Assembly: GCF_003259505.1 (NCBI RefSeq)
Contig: NZ_QLLK01000010.1
Coordinates: 62,001 to 126,000, forward strand
Source: Algoriphagus yeomjeoni
GTDB lineage: Bacteria; Bacteroidota; Bacteroidia; Cytophagales; Cyclobacteriaceae
Direction: 5' to 3'
DNA: 64,000 nt
Shown: positions 53,416-62,991 of the stretch, piece after piece
Numbering within the stretch: the first letter of the stretch is position 1
Layout: the number at the start of each line of letters is the position of its first letter
Notes under the pieces: generated by a model
What the model saw: only the letters and a program-made list of their open reading frames with translations
Databases searched by the model: none
What the model was told of the DNA's origin: nothing
Translations under genes and position numbers: made by a program

Positions 53416-54192
53416 TTATTTCCACATTTTAATTTCCTCCTTCAGCTCTTCTTTGGACATAGCTACAGACCTGTGAATTTCTGCCATCTTTCTATTGTCT
53501 TGATTGGGACTATGAAAAGTGCTGTTTACTCCACGCTCATGAGTCAGGTGATAAAGAATCCCCTCAACATGCTCATGTTTATGACACAAAATCTTCCAAC
53601 GGTTCAGCCGATCCCCGTCTTCCCTTCCCCAACCGTAAAACTTTTCGTTTTCCATTCCTGCTTCAATGTAGGTTTGCCTATGAGCCATAAATGCTCCCCC
53701 TACAGGATTGGGATTGTACAATGCCTTCATTTTACCCTGATGCATTTCAAGAATTCCAAGGTCTCGTGTCTGGATGTAGAGCTCCCGTAATGTTTCAGAA
53801 GTATCCAAAAAATTATCCTTATACGGAGTAACAAAATCAGCTTCCTTTTTTCTCAACAAATCAACTGATTTAACGATCTGTTCAACGGGAACTATGATAT
53901 CCGTGTCCCACACGATGATATACTCAGTGTCAACAGACTTAACTAGATGATTGATGTACCTAGTCCGATGAAAGATCGTATCCATATCTTCTATAAATAC
54001 ATAATTTACCTCTCGAGGCAATAACCTATGCAATAATCCGGTATTTCTTCCCGAAGCCTCTAATACACATACCTCAGTTTTAAAATTACTCATTATATGC
54101 TCAATGGTAACCAAGGTATTCTCCAGGCGATTAACTGTATCAATTCGCAAGGGAATCAAAAAAGTAAAATCATTTAAGTTTAACTTATCCAT
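53416..54192 (-). CDS. Galactosyltransferase-like (GT7/GT27-type) glycosyltransferase
   Basis: A 258-residue GT-A fold protein. FTFLIPLRID at the N-terminus, the DxD-type WDTDI, then NPVGGAFMAHRQTYIEAGMENEKFYGWGREDGD, in which WGREDGD is the acceptor-binding/catalytic block of GT7-C-type domains. It is 4 bp downstream of the LanC-like gene and so translationally linked to it. Proteins of this kind next to C39-ABC exporters in Bacteroidota suggest peptide modification; the sugar donor is unknown. Confidence 0.85.
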   Translation of the reverse strand: MDKLNLNDFTFLIPLRIDTVNRLENTLVTIEHIMSNFKTEVCVLEASGRNTGLLHRLLPREVNYVFIEDMDTIFHRTRYINHLVKSVDTEYIIVWDTDIIVPVEQIVKSVDLLRKKEADFVTPYKDNFLDTSETLRELYIQTRDLGILEMHQGKMKALYNPNPVGGAFMAHRQTYIEAGMENEKFYGWGREDGDRLNRWKILCHKHEHVEGILYHLTHERGVNSTFHSPNQDNRKMAEIHRSVAMSKEELKEEIKMWK

Positions 54193-54196
54193 AATA

Positions 54197-55285
54197 TTAA
54201 AGGTTTACTCTCATAGATTTTTCTTCTACTTCTAACATCTCAATTAAAGCCCAAGCTACTCCTGACAGACCGGAAGACAAGCCAATACTTTTTTTGAAAG
54301 GGTTATAAAAATCATTCCCACCCCAACATGCTGACTTGTTGATCTTATTAAGAACGTGCTCATCTGAGATCAAAATCGATTCAATATCCCCGTAAATCTT
54401 GTTTAGTTTCTCTCCTATAAGCCGCAAGCCGCTAGCACCATCTGTAACTGAAATATTAAGGTTTTTACACTCAGAGTTGAAAATCGTCTCCATATCAATG
54501 GATTCCTTTAAAAATAAGGCATGTTTTCTTAAACCAAGATGATTAATCTTCTTTAACACTGTTTCGACTCCCAGCAACAGATACAATCTATTGCTGTTTA
54601 GACGAGGGTAAAGAGCTAGCAAGTTTGGAAGGAGGAAGTCAAGAATCCGGTCCACTTTAAACACGTTTATCTCTAAACTTTTTGCCTTTGCCAGTAAAAT
54701 CAGTACAATTGGTAGATCCCAAAAGATATTGAATAATTGTGGCTCCCTGTCCTGAAATTTTTCTTCCTCAATCAATTGTCCCAGTTGATTGATTAGTCCT
54801 GCTGAGAGTTTTTGAAAAATATATGTATTTGACTGATGCCCTGATTTCAAGGAACTCTCCAGTCTATCAAGACTATAAATTAAGTATCCGAGGAGCCCAT
54901 TCCTTAAATTCGCTGATAGCTTGCCTTTTTGATCTTCCAAAAACTTAAAAATTCTGTCGTCTAGATCTCCCAAGGTATTGTCGAGATCCGCATCAACAAA
55001 GTCTAAATTAACCAAATAGCTGATACCATATGCAATACCAGCCAGACCATTTTCGAAATCTGCCGGAAGTTTTGCTTCACTTAGCTTTTCGAAAATCTCT
55101 TCTATCAGATTCTCAGCTTCTTCCAGAAAATCGGGGTTTCCGGTTTTCCTTGCAAAATGATAGAAGTAGATACTCAAACCCAGCTTCCCATTCAGCAACC
55201 CTAACTCATTTTCTCCTTTTGCAATTCCCATCAGACACCCGTTGATTTCCTGAAGTTTTTCCAATGCTTTTACCATATAATTCAT
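54197..55285 (-). CDS. LanC-like (lanthionine synthetase C-like) protein
   Basis: A 362-residue alpha/alpha-barrel protein. GLLNGKLGLSIYFYHFA and GLAGIAYGISYLV near the N-terminus and GLSSGLSGVAWALIEML at the C-terminus are LanC-type inner-helix repeats. The zinc site of true cyclases (a cysteine in a WCxG block and a CHG block) is not apparent: only SACWGG is present, and no CHG. There is also no LanB or LanM dehydratase in the window, so classic lanthionine formation looks unlikely. It may act as a scaffold or maturation factor for the modified peptide. It is tightly packed between the HlyD and glycosyltransferase genes (6 and 4 bp). Confidence 0.82.
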   Translation of the reverse strand: MNYMVKALEKLQEINGCLMGIAKGENELGLLNGKLGLSIYFYHFARKTGNPDFLEEAENLIEEIFEKLSEAKLPADFENGLAGIAYGISYLVNLDFVDADLDNTLGDLDDRIFKFLEDQKGKLSANLRNGLLGYLIYSLDRLESSLKSGHQSNTYIFQKLSAGLINQLGQLIEEEKFQDREPQLFNIFWDLPIVLILLAKAKSLEINVFKVDRILDFLLPNLLALYPRLNSNRLYLLLGVETVLKKINHLGLRKHALFLKESIDMETIFNSECKNLNISVTDGASGLRLIGEKLNKIYGDIESILISDEHVLNKINKSACWGGNDFYNPFKKSIGLSSGLSGVAWALIEMLEVEEKSMRVNL

Positions 55286-55291
55286 CTATTT

Positions 55292-56596
55292 TTAATATTC
55301 AGTCACTGATTTCAGTTTGAAAAACAGCCTTTCAGCTACACTCAGATCTTCTGTAATGATCTCGGCCGTACCCAGTAGTTCTTGCTTTAGTTGTATCTCC
55401 TTTCCATAGGAGGTTTTCGTCCCCTCTGGCAGGGAGCTATATACTACATAATTACCCTCTGCATCTGGGGAGACTGACATACTTCCTACTTCCCCCCTAA
55501 GGGTTCCAAATTGCTGAAAAGGAAAATTATCCAACTTGATCAATACTCGCTGTCCCATAAAGATTTTACCCGTATTTTGCGAAGAGACAATCATTTTACC
55601 CAGAAGTTCAGAACGCTGGTCAGGTAATATGGAAAAGACGTGCTCTCCGGACTGGACAAATTGATGCTCCCCCCAAACTGCCTGGTAGCTAACCTCACCA
55701 TCGGTGGAGGAAACCAACACATAATTACGCTCCCATTCCTTTACAGCCCGTTTCAAACCATGATAGGACTGGATCAGATTAATTAATGACCTAGACTCAT
55801 CCTGCTCTTTGATCACATGTGTACTTTTTAGGGTTTGCCCCGCATTAACCAAAGCTTCTCGAAGCTGAGAAATGGTTATCGCCATTCCATTGACATTTTC
55901 TTGTATCTGAAGGTATTCCATTTCTCGGCTCTCAAAGTCTTTGGCAGCAATTATACCACCTTCATAGAGTTTTTTGTTTCGATTAAAATCCTTCTCTACC
56001 AAGCTAACCTTCCTCTCCAGAATTTCTTTTTGAGCCAATTGGCTTGTAAGTCGTCCATGAATTTCCTGAATTGACTGCCGGTTCCCTTCGAGCTGAACCT
56101 GAGATGGCTGAAGCCTTTCTAGTAGTTTGAATTCCATGTAGCTTTGCTCAAACTCCACAAATGCCAGTTCAATCTCTCCCAAGACTACATCCGAAAGAGA
56201 ATCTATCGGAAAGAAAAACCTATTTCTCTCTCCAAATGGAACCTCATTCAGTAGCTTTTTCAGTAACATTACACTGCTAACATCAGAAGTGCTTTTAATA
56301 CTTGCCAATGGCTGACCGGCCTGAACTTTTTCTCCGTTGTCCACCCAAAGCCTATCGATCTGACCTGAAGTTCTGGCTATTATCTTTTCCGTTGGTTCTA
56401 CCGTGGTAACCATCACCCTAGACATGATAAAATCGGGATATTTGATGAAAAAGGACAAAAAAATCAAAACACAGGTTATTAAAAAAACCATAGTGATCCC
56501 CCACCGGATCAGCCATGCAGGAGGAGTTGTAATAATCTCCTGCACCTCTTCAGATCTGAGCTGCAGATTGTCAATATTATGGAGATTTTCAGGCAT
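55292..56596 (-). CDS. HlyD-family membrane-fusion (adaptor) protein of the peptide exporter
   Basis: A 434-residue type I secretion adaptor. One membrane helix (about 33-54), then biotinyl-lipoyl-like half-motif (IIARTSGQIDRLWVDNGEKVQAGQPL), a long coiled-coil hairpin (about 150-265), and the C-terminal beta domain (VLVSSTDGEVSYQAVWGEHQFV). It lies 2 bp after the C39-ABC gene, the standard pairing for exporters that cut the leader and export the peptide. A TolC-like outer-membrane channel is not in the window and would be supplied elsewhere. Confidence 0.92.
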   Translation of the reverse strand: MPENLHNIDNLQLRSEEVQEIITTPPAWLIRWGITMVFLITCVLIFLSFFIKYPDFIMSRVMVTTVEPTEKIIARTSGQIDRLWVDNGEKVQAGQPLASIKSTSDVSSVMLLKKLLNEVPFGERNRFFFPIDSLSDVVLGEIELAFVEFEQSYMEFKLLERLQPSQVQLEGNRQSIQEIHGRLTSQLAQKEILERKVSLVEKDFNRNKKLYEGGIIAAKDFESREMEYLQIQENVNGMAITISQLREALVNAGQTLKSTHVIKEQDESRSLINLIQSYHGLKRAVKEWERNYVLVSSTDGEVSYQAVWGEHQFVQSGEHVFSILPDQRSELLGKMIVSSQNTGKIFMGQRVLIKLDNFPFQQFGTLRGEVGSMSVSPDAEGNYVVYSSLPEGTKTSYGKEIQLKQELLGTAEIITEDLSVAERLFFKLKSVTEY

Positions 56597-56598
56597 TC

Positions 56599-58797
56599 CT
56601 AGTTTTCTCTAATTTTTCCCAGTTCCAATTGATTTTTGACCAGATTGTAATAAACTCCTTCTTGTAAAACCAATTCTTCATGGGATCCTGTCTCCTTAAT
56701 TCCCCCTTCATCCATTACGATGATCTGATCTGCATTTCTCACTGTACTTAGTCGGTGAGCGATGATGAAGACCGTCTTTCCTTTCATAAAATGGTTTAGG
56801 TTTTCCATTACAATCCGTTCGTTTTTAGCATCCAAGGCAGAGGTTGCTTCGTCAAAAAACAAGATCTCCGGATTTTTATATACAGCACGTGCAATAAACA
56901 AACGTTGTTTTTGCCCAGTACTGATTCCAACCCCTTCATTTCCTATTTTAGTGTTGAATCTTAAAGGAAGGGATTGTATAAAGTCATAGATATTGGCAGT
57001 TTTTGAAGCCATCACCAATCGATCGAGATCAACAACTTCCTCTCCCACTGCAATATTTGCAGCGATATTATCATTAAACACATAGCCTTCCTGCATCACA
57101 ACTCCACAATGGTCTCTCCAACTGCGGGGCGATATGGAATCAAAACTATGTTTACCATAATAGATTTCACCCTCATTTGGCTCATAAAATTTTAGAAGGA
57201 GTTTCATCAAGGTGGTTTTCCCACATCCACTAGCGCCCACTACTGCTGTAATTTTCTGTCTAGGAACAGTGAGACTTATTTCTTTGAGGACATTTTCCTC
57301 GGCTCCTAGATATCGAAAGCTGAGCTTACTAACATTTAAATCCTCGCCAGGCACAATCTTATAAACCAATTGCCTATTCCTATTTTCCTCGTCTTCTTTG
57401 TCGTGGATCTCATTAAGTCGCTCCAGGCTGATCTTGGCATCCTGATAGGTACGGACAAAAGTCACGAGGCCCATAATCGGGCCGTTGAGTTGGCCTATAA
57501 TATATTGCAGAGACAGCATCATCCCCAATGTAAGCTGACCCTCTATTACCAAAAGAGCAGAGGCAAAAGTGACTAAAATATTTTTTAGCTCATTGATAAC
57601 TGAAGATCCCACTCCTTGGGTCTGCTCTAGAGCCAGAGTCTTAATGGAAACATTAAAAAGACTGGCCTGGACAAATTCCCATTTCCAGCGTTTTTGGGTT
57701 TCTGCATTGTGCAACTTGATCTCCTGCATTCCATTGATCAGTTCGATCACGGTACTTTGTTCCTGGCTGAGCTGGGCAAAGCGCATGTAATCCAGTTCTT
57801 TCCTACGTTTTAGAAAGTAGAAAATCCATAGGATATAAACTATGCTTCCTCCCATAAATATCATGAAGATCATAGGGCTGTAATAAATCAATACTCCACC
57901 GAAAACAAAGAGGTTGAAAAAAGAAAAGAAGGTATTCAATGCCGTACCAGTAAGCAAGTTTTCTATACGCCTATGATCCCCAATCCGCTGCATAATATCC
58001 CCAGTCATCCTTGTGTCAAAGAAGGAAATAGGCAAATTCATCAGCTTGATAAAAAAATCGGATACTAAGGAAATATTTACCCGGGTACTAAGGTGGAGTA
58101 GGATCCAACTGCGGAATACCTCAACACTTGTCCGTCCTAAAAATAGCATTACCTGTGCTATCAAAACAAGGTAGATAAACCCGATATCCTGGTTTTGAAT
58201 CCCAATATCAACAATACTCTGAGTTAAAAATGGAAAAATCAATTGAAGCAAACTTCCTACAAGTAAACCAATACCCAGTTGTATAATCAGACTTTTATAC
58301 TTGAACAGATATTGGAAAAGGAAACCCAGTGAGCGTTTATCCACGCTTTCCCACTTCATTTTTTTGAACTGAGGGGTCGCTTCGAGTAGCAACGTTATTC
58401 CTTCCTTACTCTCATCCGAAGCATTGTTACCAATCCAACGCGAGATAAACTCTTCCTTTGTAAGCTGAATCAATCCATGAGCTGGGTCAGATAAATAGAC
58501 CTTGCCTTTATTAATTTTATATACTACCACAAAGTGATTTTTATCCCAGTGTACAATCAGGGGTAACTGAGCGTGCTCCAATCTTTTAAAATCCAACTTC
58601 GCTCCTAACGTCTTAAACCCAATTGCTTCTGCGGCATCGCTAAGTTTGAGAAGATTACTACCAGACCGTGTAGTTTCGGAAAGGCCCCTAATCTCCTGCA
58701 ATGATATCAGCTTTCCATAATACTTTGCTATAATGCGTAGGCATGTAGGACCGCAATCTTTCCCATCGGGCTGTTTGTAGAATGGAAACTTACTCAT
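56599..58797 (-). CDS. Peptidase-containing ABC exporter (C39-PCAT)
   Basis: A 732-residue exporter with three parts. The N-terminal C39 peptidase has Q9, C15 (DCGPTC), H88 (NHFVVVY) and D104 (LSDPAHG), a full catalytic set, which cuts after double-glycine leaders. The membrane domain has about six helices (about 165-435). The ATPase domain has VVGASGCGKTTL (Walker A), a diverged signature ISTGQKQRL and ILFFDEATSALD (Walker B). The precursor at 60143-60382 has just such a leader. It is 106 bp downstream of the propeller lipoprotein gene and starts a tightly packed run (HlyD, LanC-like, GT). Confidence 0.95.
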   Translation of the reverse strand: MSKFPFYKQPDGKDCGPTCLRIIAKYYGKLISLQEIRGLSETTRSGSNLLKLSDAAEAIGFKTLGAKLDFKRLEHAQLPLIVHWDKNHFVVVYKINKGKVYLSDPAHGLIQLTKEEFISRWIGNNASDESKEGITLLLEATPQFKKMKWESVDKRSLGFLFQYLFKYKSLIIQLGIGLLVGSLLQLIFPFLTQSIVDIGIQNQDIGFIYLVLIAQVMLFLGRTSVEVFRSWILLHLSTRVNISLVSDFFIKLMNLPISFFDTRMTGDIMQRIGDHRRIENLLTGTALNTFFSFFNLFVFGGVLIYYSPMIFMIFMGGSIVYILWIFYFLKRRKELDYMRFAQLSQEQSTVIELINGMQEIKLHNAETQKRWKWEFVQASLFNVSIKTLALEQTQGVGSSVINELKNILVTFASALLVIEGQLTLGMMLSLQYIIGQLNGPIMGLVTFVRTYQDAKISLERLNEIHDKEDEENRNRQLVYKIVPGEDLNVSKLSFRYLGAEENVLKEISLTVPRQKITAVVGASGCGKTTLMKLLLKFYEPNEGEIYYGKHSFDSISPRSWRDHCGVVMQEGYVFNDNIAANIAVGEEVVDLDRLVMASKTANIYDFIQSLPLRFNTKIGNEGVGISTGQKQRLFIARAVYKNPEILFFDEATSALDAKNERIVMENLNHFMKGKTVFIIAHRLSTVRNADQIIVMDEGGIKETGSHEELVLQEGVYYNLVKNQLELGKIREN

Positions 58798-58903
58798 CAG
58801 AAATTTTTATTAATCATATAGACAGCATCTATAAACAGCTTTGTGTATAATTGCACAAAATAATTATTACCAATAAAGAATTGAATTCCCTACAATTGAA
58901 CTA

Positions 58904-60076
58904 CTACTCTACTTTCAGCCCCACGCGAAACAGTCTGAAAAAATCCTGCTCCACTTCCTTGTTTGGTGTTTCCAGCATCCAAAGTTCACCGTTGCGATAT
59001 AACATACTTTGAGCCTCTAAACCATCAGGAACAATATCATTTACTAAATTCCCGAGTGAATCGAGAATAGCGAGATGTACAGGATATTTCTCAGCCATTC
59101 TGGCATTGAAATCAATAGTTTCCTCTTCGGATTTATTTGCTATTCGAATTTCTATATCTTCAGGGCTGTAGCCTTGAGTATATGCAACCAAAAAACACCC
59201 ATCAACCTCCTTTATGTTTAATATTCTACCTGTAGTCACTATGCTTACAAAGAAAAAATTTAGGTCTCTTGAATACTTATCCATTCCTTCAAAGTAGCGG
59301 TATTCCGGAAGATCAAGTGCAATACTGGAAAGTAGAGAGTAAGGTGGATTGGTATCGAAAACATAGATTACTGGCTCCAATCCAAATGCCGCATAGATCT
59401 TATCATCAGAAATGCTATACATAGGAGCCCAAGAGTTTGGATAAAAGTATTTTCCATTTCTGTAAACACTACTTTCTGGAAATTGGGCAAACGATTCTTG
59501 CTGGCCTGTAGTTGGGTACCACCACTTCAATAAATACATTTCCTCATAAATCTCCTTATCCGAATATCCCAAGTTTCCTGGAAGATCCTGATTCACATGT
59601 AAATACCGATCACCAAATTTTTCAATACCCTGTCCCATACCTATTGGTCCAGAATTTAAAGGTTGGAAATCAACTGCCTTAAATTGAGAGATGAGATTTC
59701 CATCAAAATCATAGGTTGTAAAGCCTTTAGAGCCAAAAACCAACATCTGATTTTCACCTAACAACCTTATTGAACTCATCAATTTTCCATAACCATAAGG
59801 TACATCCCCAAGTTTGGAAAATGAATTGATGATTGACCCATTGAAATTTGCTAATACAATAATCTGTGAAGTATTTCCATCACCTCCATCAAATACAACA
59901 GTTTTAGACACCGGATCTAAATCATGTACTTTAAATTTACCCACATAATTAATTTGAATACTGTCCCGCTTTTCTAAAGTAATCTTTGAATTAGGCTCTA
60001 AAGAAGTGGTCTTGCTTGTGGGATCACATGAAATTAAAAGTAGGAAAAGGAACAATAAAACAGCTGAGTTTCTCAT
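58904..60076 (-). CDS. Six-bladed beta-propeller lipoprotein (TolB-like/DUF4221-like)
   Basis: A 390-residue lipoprotein (Cys17 in LLLISC). Repeated segments such as GNTSQIIVLANFNGSIINSF, LVFGSKGFTTYDFDGNLIS and FDTNPPYSLLSSIALD fit a six-bladed propeller. Such proteins are regular members of Bacteroidota peptide clusters; a role in immunity, surface docking or peptide handling is possible. It is directly downstream of the precursor (66 bp), the position often taken by an immunity gene (inference). Confidence 0.75.
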   Translation of the reverse strand: MRNSAVLLFLFLLLISCDPTSKTTSLEPNSKITLEKRDSIQINYVGKFKVHDLDPVSKTVVFDGGDGNTSQIIVLANFNGSIINSFSKLGDVPYGYGKLMSSIRLLGENQMLVFGSKGFTTYDFDGNLISQFKAVDFQPLNSGPIGMGQGIEKFGDRYLHVNQDLPGNLGYSDKEIYEEMYLLKWWYPTTGQQESFAQFPESSVYRNGKYFYPNSWAPMYSISDDKIYAAFGLEPVIYVFDTNPPYSLLSSIALDLPEYRYFEGMDKYSRDLNFFFVSIVTTGRILNIKEVDGCFLVAYTQGYSPEDIEIRIANKSEEETIDFNARMAEKYPVHLAILDSLGNLVNDIVPDGLEAQSMLYRNGELWMLETPNKEVEQDFFRLFRVGLKVE

Positions 60077-60142
60077 GATGTAAATGAAATATGGAAAATT
60101 GAGTTAAAAGGCTGCCTATTTATAGGCAGCCTAATATTGAAT

Positions 60143-60382
60143 TTAACTACCACAATAGGAAGTAGTACTACATTGATCACAACACCAATATGTACCTGGC
60201 CAGGCCTCAGCATGTGCTTTTGCATCGCTCATTGTAAGGTCGCATATTGGTGGGAGGTTACCGTAGCCGCTCCATCCACAAGCAGAACATCCACCTGACC
60301 CCCCATAAATCATAGCCAATTGACTTCTTTCAAGGACTTCATCTGAGAGAAGATTTAATTTACCTAAACTCAACTTTTTCAT
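60143..60382 (-). CDS. RiPP precursor peptide with double-glycine leader and seven-cysteine core
   Basis: A 79-residue peptide. The leader (1-28) reads MKKLSLGKLNLLSDEVLERS then QLAMIYGG, a Bacteroidota double-glycine leader of the kind cut by C39 exporters. The core (29-79) has seven cysteines at 32, 35, 47, 67, 68, 71 and 77, plus many Ser, Thr, Trp and Tyr. An odd number of cysteines leaves one over if the rest form three disulfides. It lies among a C39-ABC exporter, three glycosyltransferase-type proteins, a LanC-like protein and an oxidoreductase. No radical-SAM enzyme is in the window, although close leader relatives are often grouped with rSAM-modified peptides. Confidence 0.88.
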   Translation of the reverse strand: MKKLSLGKLNLLSDEVLERSQLAMIYGGSGGCSACGWSGYGNLPPICDLTMSDAKAHAEAWPGTYWCCDQCSTTSYCGS

Positions 60383-60509
60383 AATTCAGTTATTTAAAAT
60401 TTATTTATTTTCCCAGTCATTTAAGAGTGCCTAGGCATACACCCATTCATCGCGATAGAATTTCTTTATCAATCCATTAGTGATACTGAATCAAATTATT
60501 TTTCCATTA

Positions 60510-61316
60510 TTAGTTTTTTACAGGATGATATAATTTATTTGAAACATTGCCTACTTCATCATAAACAGGTCTAAACCTTAAAGAACCCTTATATAGCCTG
60601 TAGTCATCATCTCTTTCTTCTATATAAAACCTATTTTCAAATCCAGGAGCAACAAATTCCCCCATTCCTCCAAAATCAAAAATTTCAAGCTCTGCCTGAT
60701 AAATCAAAGAAGGAAATAAAACTTCGTGGTGTCCACACCATTTGTTTTGAAGGGCTTTATGAATTAATTGCAGCGCCTCATTAGATATCCGATAGATAGG
60801 ATTAAAAGATCTTATTCGTTCTTCAAATGGGATTACTTTATATGGATGAGCCAGCGTATCCCACCAAGGCCAATTTGGAACAATAGGAGCTTTTTGAATA
60901 TGCGAACTGATAAAATCAGCAGAAACTTCTGTAAAACAAGAGAATAAATTACTCCAATCTCCTGAGAAACGTACGTCATCTTCTATGCACCAGTAATAAT
61001 CATAATCCGGGTATTCCTGATAAAATTTTAGAAGAGGAAAATGGTTATTTCCAGGAACCAAACTAAATCCTATTGGGAAATAATTAAGCTCAAAAAGTAT
61101 TTCATTTGTAAATGTGAAATGCGATTCGTTTTTCACAAATTCAGGAACTTCAAAACTTTTCTTGTGATAAAGAAGATAAAGATCTCCAAAGGATTGAGCC
61201 TCAAAAGTTAATTTCTTAAATGGTTCAATAAGACTAGGTGTTGTCTTCTGAGTTAAATACAAAAATACTTGCTTGTTCATCTTTCCTTTTAAATAAAATT
61301 TAGTGGCCTTAAACAA
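60510..61316 (-). CDS. Glycosyltransferase-like protein of the RiPP cluster
   Basis: A 268-residue protein. Its frame opens MFKATKFYLKGKMNKQVFLY; the better start may be the Met at residue 13. DYYWCIEDDVRFSGDW (about 105-120) has an acidic EDD(V) motif like the metal site of GT-A enzymes, and WCGHHEVLFPSLIYQ lies further on. This resembles DUF3405-like nucleotide-diphospho-sugar transferases, but the match is by pattern only. It lies immediately upstream of the precursor gene (127 bp) and 23 bp after the VKOR fusion. Confidence 0.7.
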   Translation of the reverse strand: MFKATKFYLKGKMNKQVFLYLTQKTTPSLIEPFKKLTFEAQSFGDLYLLYHKKSFEVPEFVKNESHFTFTNEILFELNYFPIGFSLVPGNNHFPLLKFYQEYPDYDYYWCIEDDVRFSGDWSNLFSCFTEVSADFISSHIQKAPIVPNWPWWDTLAHPYKVIPFEERIRSFNPIYRISNEALQLIHKALQNKWCGHHEVLFPSLIYQAELEIFDFGGMGEFVAPGFENRFYIEERDDDYRLYKGSLRFRPVYDEVGNVSNKLYHPVKN

Positions 61317-61339
61317 ATGATCAACTTAATTCACGTCGT

Positions 61340-62902
61340 TCACACCAAAACATAGTGTAAATCTTCAACTTTATACCCCTTAGGTAACTCATAGCCATCA
61401 ATGAACAAAGTTGGTGTATAAGAGATGTCCTCCTTAACACACCATTCTTCCATAGCCTTTAATTTTTCTTCTTGTTGCATCAGCTCGCCATTCATCGGAT
61501 ATTTGGCAGCAAATAAACTATAATCTTTCTTCTCAGCTCCGTACCAATCATCTAAAGCTTGGTGCATAAGTTTTGAATCACCTTTATCTTTTATAGCTAG
61601 TAAATGCCGAATTGTTCTTTCTTTTTGATCGTCACCATTACCTGGAACAAAAAGAATTTGAAGGTCTATATTCCCCTTTGCAAAAAGGTTTTCCAATACC
61701 GGATGTGCTCGGGCACAAGGACCACAATAAGGATTGCATACTTTTAAGACTTGGTATTTCGATTTTTCACCCTTCATCACTATCCCCAAACCTTGAGGCT
61801 CATTCTTCATTTTTTTAGATCGGGAAAGAGATAATTCAAATAACTCCTTATTGCTTTTTAGCTTTGCAAGCTGTCTTTTGGATTTATAGATTTCATCTTG
61901 GATTCCAAGCAAAGGCTTGATGAAAATCCCTCCCAAGATCACTCCTGTGAAAAGAAACAGAAACAAAAGGACTACACTACCATCAATACCACCAGACCAA
62001 AATGCTTCTCCACCTGTTGCCATAACCTCCATTACTAATACTCCTTGGATCAGCAAACAGAACCTGCACCACTTCTTGAGTACTTTAGTCTGATAATAGA
62101 AGGAGTAGATTACTACCGGAATGGTTAGAGCACTAAGCCATGCAAGGAATGTAATGTATGAGAAGGATAAGCCTACAAGCAAACCCGCCCCTGTAAAGAA
62201 ATAGGCGAATGCTACCAGACTGGGGTTGATCTGTCCATCCAGCAGTTGAAAGGACTTTGAATCCAGTACGGAATTGCAATCCACATTTTTTCCGCTGGAA
62301 CACAGGTTTTGAAGGATAGGATTATGCTTATCCTGCTGATACCATAGTAGGACACCCGAAATGGACAATCCCAGTAGTTTAAGAACAAAATAGAATAGAT
62401 GTAATCCTGAAATCCCAATTTCAATTACTCTAAGTCCAAGCCAAAACAGAAAGCTAGCTCCACAAATTATTGCTATACCTTGGATGATCCTCTGATCCCG
62501 AATCTTTTGGTTGATTTCCGGTTCTGCCGCATCTTCCCCTGCTTCTACCATTAAACTCACACCTGTCCAACTCTTTAAGAAATCCAGCCGGGATACGTCC
62601 TTTTGCTTCCCTTTTTCATCAAATAGGGATACTGAATTTTCAGAAACAGCCGTGATCACATTAAAATAGCTGCCATTGGGCAGCGATACCTGCACTATTC
62701 CCGGTAGAGGAAAGTCATCCAACCGATCCGGTCCAAGCTTGACTGCCATAGATCTAACTCCATAATCCTCTAGAGTGTCTGATATACCAAGTAAGCTGGA
62801 ATATTGGGGATGGGTAAAAATTTTTTCTTTAAGGTATTTGCCAGTATAAGGCACCTTAAGTGATTCCAGTAATCTCTTGCAAATGACTAAACAGTTATCC
62901 AT
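61340..62902 (-). CDS. C39-like/VKOR/thioredoxin fusion (disulfide-forming membrane enzyme)
   Basis: A 520-residue protein with three parts. The N-terminal 130 residues resemble a C39 peptidase domain (FPLPGIVQVSLPNGSYFNVI). A VKOR domain follows with about five membrane helices, the loop cysteines in CSSGKNVDC and the active pair CRFC. A C-terminal thioredoxin/DsbA-like domain has NPYCGPC. VKOR-thioredoxin proteins oxidise cysteines to disulfides, which fits a cysteine-rich exported peptide. It is the first gene of the minus-strand cluster, divergent from the XRE regulator (138 bp). Confidence 0.9.
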   Translation of the reverse strand: MDNCLVICKRLLESLKVPYTGKYLKEKIFTHPQYSSLLGISDTLEDYGVRSMAVKLGPDRLDDFPLPGIVQVSLPNGSYFNVITAVSENSVSLFDEKGKQKDVSRLDFLKSWTGVSLMVEAGEDAAEPEINQKIRDQRIIQGIAIICGASFLFWLGLRVIEIGISGLHLFYFVLKLLGLSISGVLLWYQQDKHNPILQNLCSSGKNVDCNSVLDSKSFQLLDGQINPSLVAFAYFFTGAGLLVGLSFSYITFLAWLSALTIPVVIYSFYYQTKVLKKWCRFCLLIQGVLVMEVMATGGEAFWSGGIDGSVVLLFLFLFTGVILGGIFIKPLLGIQDEIYKSKRQLAKLKSNKELFELSLSRSKKMKNEPQGLGIVMKGEKSKYQVLKVCNPYCGPCARAHPVLENLFAKGNIDLQILFVPGNGDDQKERTIRHLLAIKDKGDSKLMHQALDDWYGAEKKDYSLFAAKYPMNGELMQQEEKLKAMEEWCVKEDISYTPTLFIDGYELPKGYKVEDLHYVLV

Positions 62903-62991
62903 TGACTAGCAATAAAAACTTCACCTAAAATTTTGATATTTAAAATCATTCAATAAATTTGAGAATTACCTTTTTAAAAGACAATACCGTA

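Noticed and set aside
54197-55285. Complete lanthipeptide system
   Set aside because: A LanC-like protein is present but no LanB, LanM or other dehydratase, and the zinc blocks are not evident.
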